A stretch of 64,000 nucleotides of DNA from Prillingera fragicola (Eukaryota; Basidiomycota; Tremellomycetes; Trichosporonales; Trichosporonaceae), in contig BEDY01000005.1 in assembly GCA_002335605.1 (NCBI GenBank), positions 1,426,001-1,490,000 on the forward strand, in the 5' to 3' direction. The notes below the pieces were generated by a model. The model was not told the DNA's origin and searched no databases. It saw only the letters and a program-made list of their open reading frames with translations. A program made the translations under genes and the position numbers. Position 1 is the stretch's first letter; each line of letters begins with the position of its first letter. Positions 54,689 to 64,000 of the stretch are shown piece by piece.

Positions 54689-55309
54689 AGTCTGCATGCA
54701 TAGGTCACGAGGTCTGTCTGCAGTTGAACCATGTCATTTTGAGATAAGATGCCACATCACATGTTCGTCGAGGGAGCACATCGCATGTACATATACGTTC
54801 GGACATTTAATTTTTCTTTGTGCCAGGTTCCAGGTGATGGTCGTCTTCCGAGTTCACTTCCATTGCGGAAGACTCCTTGCCGCCCAAACCCTGTCAGTCA
54901 CGCCCTCTGAGCAAGACAGCAGAGCTGACCCACGCAGACGGACGAGTTTCTGAACACAATGTTTGCGGCTGCCGAGGACTACACCGCCGGATCATGTCTG
55001 CTGCCTCCAAATCATTTGTACCAGTATCATGGTGGAGGTGGCGTGAGTCTCAGCGGCACCTCCAGAGAGCTGTTGAGACTCTCCGTCGCCATTGCCTGCA
55101 TTGCGTCTGCTGTAGGCTGAATTACAGGTCAGCAGGCGCAATGAGTTTGATAGGCCCTAACTGGCGCTATTGTCTGCATCCCTGCCAATGTACGCGTGAG
55201 CTTGTGTCCACAACATGTCTCATGCTGGCTACCCGTGACCTTTAACTCTGCCCGTCATAGCTCTTATACACTCTGCATAGCCAAGGGCTCACGAGGAGTT
55301 TACAAGACC
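54689..55309. other. Intergenic, convergent 3' ends
   Basis: About 620 bp between TRM10 and the orphan gene on the minus strand. No supported gene. Confidence 0.5.
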
Positions 55310-56524
55310 CTAGCACTGGTTGCTCAGTGCGTTGCGGTACGGGTGCTTGGGACGATCCCGAGCAAATTGCACGCACACCTTCCCCCACTCTACGGAAAGC
55401 GAGTTATTCCGCATCTCTTGAGTGGAGCCCTCGTTGAGCTCAACTGGCCCGAAAAGGGAAGATTTCGTTTCTTCAACTTTGGCGTTGAGAACACGCGCCA
55501 TAAAGTTGGAGCTCTGGTGGACAGAATGCGTCAGAAGGAAAGAACCAGCAGTGGTGTATTCGGTGGTGGTGTCACTCACGGCAATATTCCCTTCCTTTGG
55601 AGCACAATCGGCAATATTTTCGATCTTTGACAGAAGAGCCAGGGCACGACGGGTAGCCATAAAGCCAGAAAAGTGAGCAATTTGCTCGGAAGTTGGTAGG
55701 AAGCGGTTGGAACAAGTCCTGTTCGGGAGACAATGGGTGATGTAGGCCGTGGAAGAGTTGAGTGCCACATTGAACGCGAGGGTTGCGTCTTGGAGAGCGC
55801 TGGGGTCGAGACCACCGACGGGGGCCTTTGCGTCATAGTCGGGGTCAAAGACGTTTTGAAGGGGGCCAAGTTCGAGCAGCGTGAAAGTGTGGATGCGGTG
55901 ACGGAGTGCACCGTTGAACGCAAGGAAAGCCGCAACGGCTGCGCCATAGGGGATAGAAGGAGTCACCGAGGCGCGGCGAAACATGTCCACACCTGTGGGC
56001 TGCAGAAGTATCAACGTTCCACTCTGTTGCAGAGTCTGTCTTTTTTGACTCACTAGCGTAGCATTAAACACTTCTTCACACTTTGACACGTGCTTGTTCA
56101 TCTGGGTTTCACGGAACCCGTTCCTCGTAGCCACGCAGTACGCGAGGTTCATGACCAGCTGTTTAATGTGGAGACTGTTCTTCTCAGCCCAGCCGGGGTA
56201 GCCAGGGACTCTGTTGGAGACTGACGCAGCTGCTGTAGCTGCCTGAACAGCCTCCTTGGAGATGCCAAAGTCCTGGGTTCAAGGTGCTGACGCGCAGCGT
56301 GTCATTACGGAGGTAGGGCTTGAGAGCGTTGATGATGGCGAGGACAGCTACAGTGTGGTTGGGGCTCAGGCGGTCCTGGTGCTGATTAGCAGTGCTACGT
56401 GTACAAGGCGTACCGTAAGAGCGCCAATGGCCATAAGGTTGGCAAGCAGGTTTGTGCCAATCATTTGAATGAGGGGAACCTCATACGGCAGGTGGGGAGT
56501 TGTCACAATAAAAGGAGATGACAT
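55310..56524 (-). pseudogene. Orphan-family gene A, interrupted by a frameshift
   Basis: Minus-strand exons can be laid out as 56524-56414, 56375-56054, 55999-55580 and 55513-55310. Each aligns with the divergent gene at 57180: same exon order, intron phases (all 0) and intron positions. In the second exon the frame of INALKPYLRNDTLRVSTLN is lost at 56270-56280. The sequence resumes one base out of phase as DFGISKEAVQAATAAASVSN and LVMNLAYCVATRNGFRETQM. One C too many in a run of three (ccc on the minus strand, 56277-56275) would explain it; no plausible intron does. Later exons read PTGVDMFRRAS and end LSVEWGKVCVQFARDRPKHP. It is either a recent pseudogene, an assembly error or a frameshifted gene. 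No known domain is recognised. Confidence 0.6.
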
Positions 56525-57179
56525 GATTGAATGAGGGTGAAGAGGTGTCAGACTGTCAATGAATAATGGTGGACAGAGAAGAGAGTGCAGTATCAAAGCA
56601 TGTCACACACTGACACGCGACAGGTGGAGGCTGAGGGCCATCCATTGAGCCAACTCGCCACCCCGTTCATCCAGTAGCGCCTGCTACTCTGGCCTCCTTT
56701 GCATCCCTTTCCAGACCATTCTCTACAGAGTACAGAGTATAGAGTATCGAGTACAAAGTATAGAATACAGAGTAATAAAAACATGATGCATACCCAGTGG
56801 AGCTGCTCAACAATTCAGAGACTTTTGTGACTATTTAATCCAGATGCCGGGGTGTGCTACTCCTGCATTAGAAGCTTGCCAGGCAGCGTGTTTTCCGTTG
56901 ATATCTTGCCATAGAGGTTATCAAGGGCCTTTATTTGCATGGTCGAGTTTGACCGGTTGAGCCTTGTCACCACAGGAGATGCAAGATATGCATGCAAGAG
57001 AGGTGGTGATACATGATTCCAAGCATTCTAGCACTCTGGCGCTGATCTTCTGCGGCAGTGTCCACGAGCTGCACTGGCCACCTGTAAAAAGGTGGAGGCT
57101 TTGTCACTTGCCACGACATGGTAACACACCTGCTCACAACACTTGACAACATGTCTTCTACTCAGTCATTCACGATTCA
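56525..57179. promoter_or_regulatory. Shared divergent promoter of the orphan paralog pair
   Basis: 655 bp between the two divergent starts. It contains a heptamer array at 56724-56772 (listed separately) and an AT-rich stretch (56755-56850). No gene is seen. Confidence 0.55.
56724..56772. repeat. Seven-copy heptamer array (tacagag-type)
   Basis: Units tacagag, tacagag, tatagag, tatcgag, tacaaag, tatagaa and tacagag follow one another without gaps at 56724-56772. The array lies in the promoter shared by the orphan paralogs, about 200 bp from one start and 410 bp from the other. Confidence 0.8.
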
Positions 57180-58435
57180 ATGGGACAAGCATCTCACCTT
57201 CTCAATCACACCTCCTTTCCACCATGGGCTTTGGGACAAGCCCAGGCAAACTACTCCGCAAATGTCTTGTCAGTTCAGAGTCTAATTGTGAGTGATCTGC
57301 CCAAGATTTTGTGTATTTTGTCTGACCCCTTTTCAGCAGAAACTAAGACCCCATGGCCGTGCCGCGGCTACAAGCATGCTCAATGAACTCAAGCCGTACA
57401 TTGCAAGTGACTCATTTGTTCGGCCAGTCGCCAATCTCAAAGAAATTGGAGTCTACCAGAAACCCTTCAACGCGGTCGTTGCTGTTGCGGAGAAGGCCAA
57501 TCGAGAGGAGCGGCATGGCAATCCCTACTGGGCCATCAAGAGGACCCGAGCTCTGACCAAGATTGTCAGCACTCTGATGGATTGTCAGGAAACGCTTGAC
57601 GGCTTCATTGCCGCCCACATGAAGAGGTTTTGCCGTTCCACGGAGCTGAATTTTGAACTCGACATGGTGAGCGGACCGTGATTATTGACGCGATAGGATG
57701 ATTGATTTTGGCAGTTGCGAACTTTCGACGTATCCTCAGCCCTGGAATGCATGCCAGAAGCCGTGCCAGTGGCATGTCTCGCCGGCTGGGTGGCCATGAC
57801 TGGTGTCCTGTACAAACACACCTTTCAACTGTCTCTCCTCAGTCCTTCTGCGCCTGACGCCTACATCCCATTGGTGGTCGGCGGGTTGGTGGACCCAGCC
57901 GTTGAACTCGAAGCCGTGACTGCGTACGTTGTGGCCTCAAATGCTGCCTCTGCGGCTCTCTGTAAAGGCTTGCTCAAGAACATTTCGCCAAACGAGATCA
58001 ACACCACGTCTCCGACCGCCGACGATTTTGCCGCCTTTGCCCCGTTTACCAGACTACCGGGAGCCCTTCGTCTGCTTCGCAAAGTCACTTGCATTGCTTC
58101 TGAGGCTCCGAGGAGCAGCAATTATGTAAGAAGCAGGACTCCGTCAAGATCTAGACTGACGTTTCACAGCTGTCAGAGTACGTCGTTCGCGCCTTTGTGC
58201 TGGAAGAAGACTTCTTCGCGCCCAGCAACGGAGATGACAAGGGGACAGCCAATTTGGCCACCGAGTGGGGTGGAGTCTGCTCGCAGTTTGCAAAGGTTTA
58301 TCCCACCCACGAGTATTGTGTGAGCCTCGCAATCACGACCCAGAGGAAGGGGCTGCGACTGTTGACCCTTGAGGAGTGTGTTGCAATTTTTGCGTGCAGG
58401 ATCAGTGCAGGATGATGCGCCGAGACTACGCCTAG
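57180..58435 (+). CDS. Orphan-family gene B (intact paralog of 55310-56524)
   Basis: Exons 57180-57287, 57337-57666, 57715-58125 and 58170-58319 plus 58400-58435 encode about 344 residues. If the last intron is not used, the fourth exon ends at a TGA at 58413-58415. The start was chosen by comparison: NYSANVLSVQSLI at the end of exon 1 aligns with NLLANLMAIGALT in gene A. Exon 2 has LNELKPYIASDSFVRPVANL and MDCQETLDGFIAAHMK. Exon 3 has LRTFDVSSALECMPEAVP and VACLAGWVAMTGVLYKHTFQ. Exon 4 has LATEWGGVCSQFAK. The protein is mainly helical, without a signal peptide, a clear membrane anchor or a recognisable domain. Codon bias is weaker than in the conserved neighbours. Function unknown; probably lineage-restricted. 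Confidence 0.6.
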
Positions 58436-58825
58436 ACTTTCCCGCATGTGAATGTTGTGTATCCACTGCTGCACGCCTGTACTTGTATGCAATATACCTG
58501 GGATGAAGCCACTGGCCGACTGATCTTGTGGCCTGTCGCTCATGTCAAGAGTACAGCAAGGAAAAGCAAGTATATGTATTGTGTCGTCAAATGTGCTGTC
58601 GTGTTTGTGAGACACACACACTCAATCCTATTCCTCTTGGCAGACCAGACCCCCCGACGGCCTCCGGAATGCCCAGGCCAACACATTCGTTTGATAAAAG
58701 TCGATGCAGTGCAATAACTACAGATGATACAGAGTGGTGCTACGCCAACAACCAATGCTCGTCTATGTCCCATCCCCCTTGCCTCCGTCGTCCTGCTCCT
58801 CTTTCGCCGACGAGGAGACAAGGCG
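58436..58825. other. Intergenic, convergent 3' ends
   Basis: 390 bp between the ends of orphan gene B and CMC1. No feature was identified. Confidence 0.5.
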
Positions 58826-59531
58826 CTATGCCTTCGCAGCATTCGGCTGACGACCGTGCTTGGTAGGATCCGCCTCGAGCCATTCAGCGGGCATCTCTTT
58901 CCTGCCCGACATTTGGAGAATCTTCTCGCGGCGCTGCCGCAGGAGAGTCTCGACGGCCTGGCGGCCGCGTTCGGAACGGTTGGCAATGTAGTCGAGCTTG
59001 AGCTCGTCGAGGCGTTCTTCGGACGTGCTGCGTGTGTCAGTCATACTGTCCAGGGGCGGGGGGGGGGGGGGGGGAGACAGCGACAGGGTGAGACACTCAC
59101 TGGGCCTTGATGCACTCGCCCATGACCTTGTACTGCTGCGCACAAGCGAAGGGGATAGTGAAGGTGCGACCGCGTGCACACTCGGCAAATTCTGAGACGT
59201 CAGCAGTCTGCGGCAGGCAACACGACAGTCATTGAACGACGAGGACGAGACAAATGAATGGGGCGAGGGCAAACATCCAGTTGTTCTAGCCAGCGCTTTC
59301 AAGGCCGGTCAGATGTATCCTTCGCATTCAGAAGAACACCCAAGTGCCCACCTTGAGCTCCCAAGCAGCATCGATCCACAATGCAGCAGCGAAAGCCAAG
59401 ACTTTGCCACTTAGTCGAACTTTTCGACGGAGCAAACACTCACCGGCAACAAGGTTGTCGCACTTCTTGAGAGCTTCCGTCTTTGCCGCCGTCTCAATCT
59501 CCTGCTCTTCACGACGCGAGAGAGCCTCCAT
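58826..59531 (-). CDS. CMC1: COX assembly mitochondrial protein Cmc1-type twin CX9C protein
   Basis: Minus-strand exons 59531-59444, 59191-59101 and 59027-58826 give 126 residues. Two CX9C motifs are formed across the first junction: KKCDNLVAEFAECARGR and FACAQQYKVMGECIKAH. The sequence around them (EALKKC, FTIPFAC) and the following YIANRSERGRQAVETLLRQR fit the Cmc1 family. These proteins act in the mitochondrial intermembrane space in complex IV (Cox1) assembly. There is no presequence, as expected for Mia40-dependent import. The second intron contains a run of 18 G/C. It shares a 399-bp promoter with the PX-domain gene. Confidence 0.85.
59057..59074. repeat. Homopolymer run of 18 G (plus strand)
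   Basis: A pure G run inside the second intron of CMC1. On the transcribed strand it is a C18 tract about 28-45 nt upstream of the acceptor, so it could act as the polypyrimidine tract. Its exact length is prone to sequencing error. Confidence 0.8.
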
Positions 59532-59930
59532 CGTTGCTAGTTGGTGTGGTTGGTGGTAGATACGACAGGGAAGAGTGGGCAGCTCATGAACAATAGTCTG
59601 CGTTGCGGGCTGGAACGGTGATCGACAACTTACAACCCTTATCAGGGGTGTGTGTTTAAGGGGTGTGTATTTAAGGAACCTCAAGTGGAGGTTGTCCACC
59701 AGCCTGTGAAGTTGGACTGGCATAGTGTAGACTTCCCCGCCTGCACTCTTGTCATTATGCAGTCCAGAGAATATCAATACTGTTGAAGATCCACCACTAT
59801 CCCACCGCTTGCCAAAGACAGTCCTCTGAAGACTGCGAAGTCACATCTTTGAGATCGTTGTCGCCACCCAAACAAATACAAGCCACCGTGGGAAACCCGG
59901 CGGTAATCGGCGGCTGTCGCCAGCCCCAAG
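59532..59930. promoter_or_regulatory. Divergent promoter between CMC1 and the PX-domain gene
   Basis: 399 bp between two starts. A short tandem duplication (ggggtgtgt then ttaaggggtgtgtatttaagg, near 59645-59675) is visible. No factor site was confidently identified. Confidence 0.45.
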
Positions 59931-61129
59931 ATGTCTCGACCTCTTGCATCTCTCCACACGATAATCAACAACACTCCCTCGCCACCAGCAACAACCCTCA
60001 CAATGGGCGGGCCAAGCCACGACCCAGATCCAAATAAAGCCATCCCCTCCCACCCCGAGTTCGTAACCCCACCAACCTCGCCGACAGCAACAGCTCTGCC
60101 CCCCAGCTTCAACTTGGCGACTACGTCACCAGGCGGCTTTCCCCAACAGCGACGGCCACCACTGGAAGCGTCGCTCTCCAGCCTAACGTCGTCAACTCTA
60201 GAACGTCTCCCTCCCTCTCCCACTCATTCTCTGTCTTCATTGTCAAACAATGACGACGAAGACGACTTGCCGCCAGCCCCAGAACCGAGCGGCGCACGCA
60301 GGGCGCTGCGCGACCTAGCAGCCATGTGTGTCGGCGGCGCAAAGCGTGTCCTCCCCGGAGCCCACACACACTTACAGCCTCCATCACATACGACCGGGCA
60401 CGCGTCGCCGGAACCCCGACCGAGCTCGGAGAGTAACCCCGAGCGCGACCCCAACGTCCAGCGCGACTTGGTGCAGAACGGCCGCACAGTGCTGCGGCCG
60501 CCGACAACGGGACGGTGGTGGAGTCCACTGCAGAGTTTTGGGCCGCCGCAGATCAAGATCAAAGTCGGGGAGAGAGAGAGCGCGCCGTTTGCGCGCGAGG
60601 TAGAGGTTAAAGGGTGGCAGATTGTGGGAGGCAAGAGTTGGGATGGGTCGCCCAAGGTCGGGGCTTATGTCGGTGAGTGCTTCGTGTGAAGGGGGGTATG
60701 GCTGACGCTTTAGTTTATGAAATTGAGATTTCATTGAGAAGTGTAGGCACCGGGGCTGTGGGTAGCTGCTGATGTCCAGAGCTCGACTGTCTCAATCTTG
60801 CGGCGATACACCGAGTTTGTCAAATTGAGAGAAGCGCTCAAGAAGAGCTTTCCCGTACGCCTCAAGCCCATGGCCTTGCTGATAGCATAGCAACTGCGCA
60901 AGACCATTCCGCCATTACCAGGGAAGAACCACATGTGTACGTCGCCCGTTGCGTCTCAGCCCAGCCACGGCTGACAATCGCAGCAAAGTTCCAACCCGAG
61001 TTCTTGGAAGAACGGCGTCCTCGCCTGCAGCGGTTCTTAAGAACTGTCATGCTGCACCCCGAGATGGGTGTGGGCGGGGACGACTCGGTCGTTGGACGGT
61101 GGGTCTTGGGCACTCCGACGAAGAAGTGA
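59931..61129 (+). CDS. PX-domain protein (Ypt35-like)
   Basis: Exons 59931-60672, 60714-60742, 60780-60854, 60891-60936 and 60984-61129 encode 345 residues. The first 215 residues are low-complexity and Pro/Ser-rich. The PX domain starts near residue 235 (VGAYVVYEIEISLRS). It continues with VSILRRYTEFVKLREALKK (the RRY..F phosphoinositide-binding core), then IPPLPGKN, the proline-rich loop typical of PX domains. It closes with FLEERRPRLQRFLRTVMLHP. PX domains bind PtdIns3P on endosomes; fungal Ypt35 acts at endosome/vacuole contacts. The exon order supports a single short PX protein without a BAR domain, so it is not a sorting nexin of the Vps5 type. It converges on the peroxidase gene with 138 bp between stops. 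Confidence 0.8.
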
Positions 61130-61267
61130 GCAGTCATGGCCCAGTCTGAGGGAGGAGGCTCGTCAGTGAGAAGCAGTAAGCATTGTGTTGTTGTACAGTA
61201 GCCATCAAGCATGAATCTTCACCACCAGCAAGCCATAAAGCAGCATAGTCCATATCTATCAAACCCA

Positions 61268-63144
61268 CTATCCACGCACACACTTGCCAGCAACACACGA
61301 GATACTGTCATCACTGAGCGTGGTGCAGTCCACGCCCCCAGCGCCAGCACACGCCCCACAATGCTCCAAATCAGTCATAAAGTCTACACACCGTCCGCCG
61401 CAGAAAGCATATCCCGTGGGGCAGGGCATGGCGCGCTCACGCTTTTTCGCCGCAGCCCGGCGCCGCTGCAGGCTCCCACTCGGCACGGGCGCGGGGGAGG
61501 GGACGGTCGCGCCGTCTACGCACTTGGACGCAGTGTTGAGGCGGTAGTAGACGTCGTCCTTTGTGTCCCTGTGGACGCTCCCGTCTGCGCGCGTGAGTTT
61601 TGCGCCGAAGCCGTTAAAGTCGATCGCGTCGCGGTCGGCGATAAAGACGTTGTACGTGTTGTAGTATGCGTTCAGGGGGCTGACGTAGTTTGCCGCCAGG
61701 GTGGTGTACTGCATGGTCTCGCTGCGGAGGATGATCTCAACCTTGTCGCCGGCCTGGTAGGGTCCGAGGACGTGGGCGGAAAAGTTCATGCCGTTGAGAT
61801 TGTTGTTGGCCTCGCCCGTGTACTTGCACGTAAACTGGTTGCCAACGTCCATGAGAATCGTGTCGTCGTACTTGATTATTTCCTCGCCCTCGGCGGAAGT
61901 GTACATGGTGCCGTCGTTGAGCTTGACGTTGATGTTGATCGAGCCCAGTCCAGTGGCGGGAGGCACAGAGCCGCCGGTCGCCGTGCCAAAGGGACGGAAC
62001 TCGATGGTCTTGCCGTTCGAGGTCGTCTTGACGTCTTGCTGAATGATGACGCCGTCGGTACCCTCCGAGCCGTCGCGGTTTGTGTAGCCAATCTCAAAAG
62101 ACGACCACTGGCCGACCATGTCGTGCAAGCGGGCAGTGGCAGTGTTGGTCGAAATGGTCAATGCGCCATTGCGCGTCGTTGGCCAGAGGGTGCCAGATAC
62201 TGGAAATGGCACCAGGGGGCCTTGGAGGGTGACACCAGCCGGCACGGCCTCGTTCAGCATCTTGGCAAACACGCGCTCGCAGTCGGTAAAGAACTTGTTG
62301 CCGTCCTCGGCATAGCTCTTGATAGTGGCGTTACCGTCGACGGCAAAGATACGCGTGTCGCTGCTGCGCGCAGGGTAGTCGGGGTCCCACTCGTTGGCGA
62401 GAGGGTTCTGGCGGGTATCGTTCATAAACTCGGTCGCGACCTTGTTGTCAAAGTGGGCATGGGTGGTGTCAAAGTGGTGGTACACGTCGCTGGTGAGAGT
62501 GGGATTGTCAGCGCCGTGGACACCGCCAAGGGTATGGCCACAGGCGATGAGTGAAATCATCTCCGTGGGGGTGAAGCCCATGCGCGCAAACATCTCGAGG
62601 TGGGTCTCGGTGCTCTGCTCGGGCTCGGGAACAAACCCTTCGCCAGACCCGCGAGTGGCATCGATCCGGCCGTGGTAGTAGGGAAGCTGAGGGCCTTCGC
62701 ACGATCCGAGTGCGAGTGTGGCGCCGAGAGCGACCATGTCGGCGAGCGTGACGTCGTCCTGCTGGTAAAACTTGAACTCGGTCATGGTTGTGGTGAATGT
62801 CGTGCCGCGGTTGGCGTCGCTGATCGTCAGCAACGCACACGCCACAGTGACTCACTAGCCAGTCTCATAGTAGATAGAGCCGTCGATACCACCCGTACCC
62901 TTTGCCGCGTCGTAGTCGGCAGCGTCGTGGAACGCATTGCGCACCCACTCTGATGGACTGTTCCTCTTGGCGCCGCCAACGGTGCAGGGTCTGGGTGGTG
63001 AGCGCCAGTCTCACTCGGTGACACCTACGAAACCATGGTCATGAATCGCGAGTCCGACATCATGCGGCGAAGCTTGGTGGCGTCCGACGCGTCGGCGACG
63101 CCGGCGAGCACTGCCAGAACAGTAACAAGAGTCCAGGAACGCAT
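61268..63144 (-). CDS. Secreted heme peroxidase with C-terminal CPL1-like Cys-rich domain
   Basis: Minus-strand exons 63144-63029, 62990-62856 and 62819-61268 encode 600 residues. A signal peptide (MRSWTLVTVLAVLAGVADA) is clear. The plant/fungal-type peroxidase fold shows the distal site WVRNAFHDAADYD (Arg and His) and the proximal site EMISLIACGHTLGGVH. The middle (about residues 330-510) is a beta-rich region of unknown fold. After a basic, possibly protease-sensitive linker (SLQRRRAAAKKRER) comes CPTGYAFCGGRCVDFMTDLE, then HCGACAGAGG and SCVAGKCV. That is the cysteine pattern of the fungal CPL1-like domain. The enzyme would oxidise substrates with H2O2 outside the cell; its Mn- or dye-binding residues cannot be judged by eye. 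It is longer than ordinary class II peroxidases. Confidence 0.85.
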
Positions 63145-64000
63145 AATAGATGATCAGACACGGATGAAGGGTGCCTACACTAGCTGCGCGAGGCTTTTAT
63201 TGCGCGCCTCATCCAGGTCTGTACTTTTTTTTTTTGCAGGCCCATGCGAAGTCGAACGCGTCGCGTACCTCCGCTTCCACGGGCTCAGCGTCGACATTTC
63301 AGCAGGTCACACGACGCGTCTCACGTCAGAGCGGTCACCGTATCGCTGGTGCGGCCGACACCGAACGCCTATCAGATAACTCGTTTTGCGCTACCAGCCG
63401 GCCGAAGATGAGCGTCGCGCTCATGTCGGTACTTTGGCCGGTCCCTGGCGTGCTGCCAGATCGACAGATTTCATCCTTCATTCCAGGATGTGAACGTGCA
63501 GGATCGCGTCAACATGCGCCCATTGGATATCGGAGGCGTCTTTCGGACGTAGGTTGCGGAAAAGGAGTCGCTTGTCAGGAGACGAGGAGTAAGTTTAGAC
63601 TTTGGCAGACTTGGCGGCAAGCTCATTGGTGCAGTGGGTCTGGGGACCCATGGGCGGAAGGGTGGACGATGACCTACAAGCGACGACGACGCGTCTTTTG
63701 TTTTCGCGGTTCAGTTACGGTTCCAGCGAGGGGGCAGCATTGTGAAAGCTACGTGTCGGCCGCCGGTGTTTGCCATACCATACGTGAGCATTGAAAGAGA
63801 CATGTCAAGAGGGAAAGTACAAGGATGAGCAAAGAGAGTGAGGAGGCTACAGGGTCAACAGGGCCGACAACGCGGAATGGGCCCTCCTGATATTACTGTA
63901 CTGCACGGCGAGGTCGGACCGACATCTGGTCCCTCCATCCTTCAACAACCTCGCAGCTTGTATCATCCTACATCAATGTTTGTGTTCAGAGCCCCAGAAT
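63145..64000. other. Peroxidase promoter side; no further gene
   Basis: About 860 bp upstream of the peroxidase start. It includes a T11 run at 63225-63235. Overlapping frames here (up to 207 codons) have no family resemblance. The next gene presumably lies outside the window. Confidence 0.5.

Noticed and set aside
61211..62554. Plus-strand frame of 447 codons
   Set aside because: Antisense shadow of the peroxidase gene; it has low-complexity Val/Asp/Gly composition and no family resemblance, while the minus strand has both heme-site motifs.
1..64000. CRISPR arrays, insertion sequences, rRNA genes, bacterial operons
   Set aside because: No regularly spaced repeats, transposase-like frames or rRNA-like stretches were seen, and the spliced gene structure is eukaryotic.

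Overview
The window looks like nuclear DNA of a basidiomycete yeast, most probably a tremellomycete such as a Trichosporonales species. The evidence is indirect. Genes are dense and GC-rich, and most are split by very short introns (many 37-60 nt) with GTRNGY donors and CTGAC/CTAAC branch-site-like sequences close to the acceptor. The proteins best fit fungal families (Clr2, Img2, Atp17, Ggc1, Trm10, Utp13). The species was inferred from sequence style only. About 31 protein genes can be modelled. Nearly all multi-exon models were built by hand and checked only for reading frame, splice sites and family motifs. No rRNA gene, convincing tRNA gene, transposon or CRISPR array was seen.

Layout. 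0-9 kb: unassigned repeat-bearing DNA, a Mediator Med19-like gene, a Clr2-type silencing factor, mitochondrial ribosomal proteins uL14m and mL49, and an alkaline ceramidase. 9-19 kb: an unrecognised conserved-looking gene, acetyl-CoA acetyltransferase with a presequence, the mitochondrial GTP/GDP carrier Ggc1, ATP synthase subunit f, and an 11-exon NAD(P)-binding epimerase-like gene. 19-32 kb: a single-pass membrane protein with a long cytoplasmic-type tail, a gene-poor gap of about 2.5 kb, an Srf1-like four-pass membrane protein, and a large HEAT-repeat PP4 regulatory subunit. 33-42.5 kb: a beta-lactamase-fold hydrolase, then a run of small unrecognised genes, including two cysteine-rich micro-proteins that were not obvious from uninterrupted reading frames. 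42.5-55 kb: Utp13, an SCY1-family pseudokinase, a NUFIP1-like snoRNP assembly factor, Coa6, a UBA-tailed ubiquitin-conjugating enzyme and Trm10. 55-59 kb: a divergent pair of paralogous orphan genes, one with a frameshift. 59-64 kb: Cmc1, a PX-domain protein and a secreted heme peroxidase ending in a CPL1-like cysteine-rich domain.

Most genes are arranged as divergent pairs sharing a 0.25-1 kb promoter region, or as convergent pairs with 90-270 bp between stop codons. Mitochondrial functions are frequent (uL14m, mL49, acetyl-CoA acetyltransferase, Ggc1, Atp17, Coa6, Cmc1). Utp13 and the NUFIP1-like protein both serve ribosome and snoRNP biogenesis. There is no sign of a single pathway cluster.

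The most novel-looking material is the inverted orphan paralog pair with a heptamer array in its shared promoter (55.3-58.4 kb), the cysteine-rich micro-protein cluster (40.0-42.5 kb), and the peroxidase/CPL1-like fusion (61.3-63.1 kb).
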